Source: Coriobacteriales bacterium
GTDB lineage: Bacteria; Actinomycetota; Coriobacteriia; Coriobacteriales; UBA8131
DNA: 6,401 nt
Assembly: GCA_031286245.1 (NCBI GenBank)
Contig: JAITUO010000101.1
Coordinates: 1-6,401, forward strand
Reading direction: 5' to 3'
The position numbers were made by a program, and so were the translations under genes. The first letter of the stretch is position 1. Every line of letters starts with the position of its first letter. Under the pieces are notes generated by a model, which saw only the letters and a list, made by a program, of their open reading frames with translations, did no database searches and was not told the DNA's origin. Of the stretch, positions 6,052 to 6,401 are shown piece after piece.

Positions 6052-6171
6052 TAGTACAAAATGGCGTTCACGTACGATTATCTGTGCAGATTTCTATCGA
6101 ATTTAGCCTTTTTAAGGGCTTTATCGCACTTATTCTAGCTCAAAATCGTACGTGAACGCCATTTTGTACTA
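6052..6171. repeat. 120-bp element with perfect 28-bp terminal inverted repeats bounded by TA
   Basis: The left arm 6052-6079 begins TAGTACAAAATGGCGTTC and the right arm 6144-6171 is its exact reverse complement, 28 of 28 positions. Outside the arms, imperfect pairing continues for about 9 bp (TGAAAA and TTTTCA). The centre (6080-6143) has no coding potential but holds a small hairpin AGCCTTT/AAGGGCT near 6105-6120. Size, perfect ends and TA at both borders fit a MITE mobilised by an IS630/Tc1-mariner-type transposase. A REP-like palindrome or a structured RNA are alternatives. Confidence 0.6.
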
Positions 6172-6222
6172 AATTTTCACATAATTGTGGCACGCGCGTG
6201 ATTTTGGGACATAGCAGGTGGT

Positions 6223-6276
6223 TATGACAATTGAAGTGGCTTGAAGTGCAACTGTATTTGCACTTCGATTGTCATA
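6223..6276. repeat. 54-bp inverted repeat with a competing inner hairpin
   Basis: The arms 6223-6238 (TATGACAATTGAAGTG) and 6261-6276 (CACTTCGATTGTCATA) pair at 15 of 16 positions. Inside, GAAGTGCAA (6243-6251) and TTGCACTTC (6258-6266) form a perfect 9-bp stem with a 6-nt loop. TTGAAGTG is repeated directly at 6231-6238 and 6241-6248, so the single CACTTC arm can pair with either copy, giving mutually exclusive folds. The function is unknown. Confidence 0.6.
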
Positions 6277-6359
6277 GTTCAAGGACATTCTAATCTGCAT
6301 TGCACGCTACACGCTTTTTTTGTACCAAAAGTGGACTTGTGTAGTGGGTTTTACCGCGT

Positions 6360-6401
6360 AAACGCCTAAATACAATGGAATTCAATTGTATTTAGGCGTT
6401 T
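6360..6401. terminator. Perfect 17-bp hairpin reaching the window edge, possible bidirectional terminator
   Basis: The arms AAACGCCTAAATACAAT (6360-6376) and ATTGTATTTAGGCGTTT (6385-6401) pair perfectly around an 8-nt loop containing GAATTC. The A-run at one foot and T-run at the other resemble a bidirectional intrinsic terminator, possibly for a gene beyond the right edge. The stem may continue outside the window. It could equally be another repeat element like those to its left. Confidence 0.45.

Larger units (their letters stand above)
5903..6401. other. Gene-free, repeat-rich right flank
   Basis: I see no coding sequence with a ribosome binding site or family resemblance in these roughly 500 bp. 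Instead there are short direct repeats (5945-6006), a small hairpin GGAGCAT/ATGCTCC (6002-6008 and 6022-6028), a 120-bp inverted-repeat element (6052-6171), a 10-bp palindrome CACGCGCGTG (6191-6200), a 54-bp hairpin (6223-6276) and a 17-bp-stem hairpin at the edge (6360-6401). Confidence 0.65.

Noticed and set aside
6307..6344. CTACAC/GTGTAG pairing around a T-run
   Set aside because: The stem is only 6 bp with a 26-nt loop, weak enough to be chance; not listed as a feature.
5941..6401. Possible CRISPR array or tRNA in the repeat-rich flank
   Set aside because: The direct repeats are too short and irregularly spaced for CRISPR, and no cloverleaf with the conserved tRNA arm sequences could be found.

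Overview
The window looks like chromosomal DNA from a low-to-moderate GC Gram-positive bacterium, probably an anaerobic member of the Clostridia (Bacillota). The evidence is the strong AGGAGG-type ribosome binding sites, large secreted proteins built from Cna-B/SpaA-type pilin and adhesin domains, a sortase-like C-terminal tail, a bacterial Ig-like plus DUF6273-type surface protein, and a PadR/HAAS regulator pair. The lineage below this level cannot be read from the sequence.

Left part (1-4387, + strand): two genes for secreted or surface proteins. The first is cut by the window edge. It begins inside a region that resembles SipW-dependent (TasA/BsaA-like) matrix proteins, followed by a group 3-like Ig fold and a C-terminal DUF6273-like module. 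A 171-bp gap with a perfect 14-bp GC-rich hairpin separates it from a 913-residue protein. That protein has an unusually long basic N-terminus, a SipW-like cleavage region, seven consecutive prealbumin-like domains, and a degenerate sorting signal (TPQTA plus hydrophobic segment plus basic tail). All seven domains keep a Lys/Glu/Asn set in the places expected for an intramolecular isopeptide bond. Together the two genes look like part of a pilus, adhesin or biofilm-matrix locus. The signal peptidase and sortase that would process them are not in the window.

Middle part (4388-5903, - strand): a convergent two-gene operon encoding a PadR-family repressor and a HAAS-domain membrane protein. The genes overlap by 11 nt and are probably translationally coupled. 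A good sigma-A promoter (TTGACG, 17 nt, TATACT) lies about 100 bp upstream of padR. The leader carries three tandem ~29-bp copies of the padR translation start region, two of which now form 5-codon upstream ORFs.

Right part (5903-6401): about 500 bp with no convincing gene but dense in repeats. It has short direct repeats, a 120-bp element with perfect 28-bp inverted ends bounded by TA, a 54-bp hairpin with a competing inner stem, and a perfect 17-bp hairpin that runs into the window edge.

The most unusual items are the triplicated start region upstream of padR, the palindrome-rich right flank, and the seven-domain isopeptide stalk with its odd N- and C-terminal ends.
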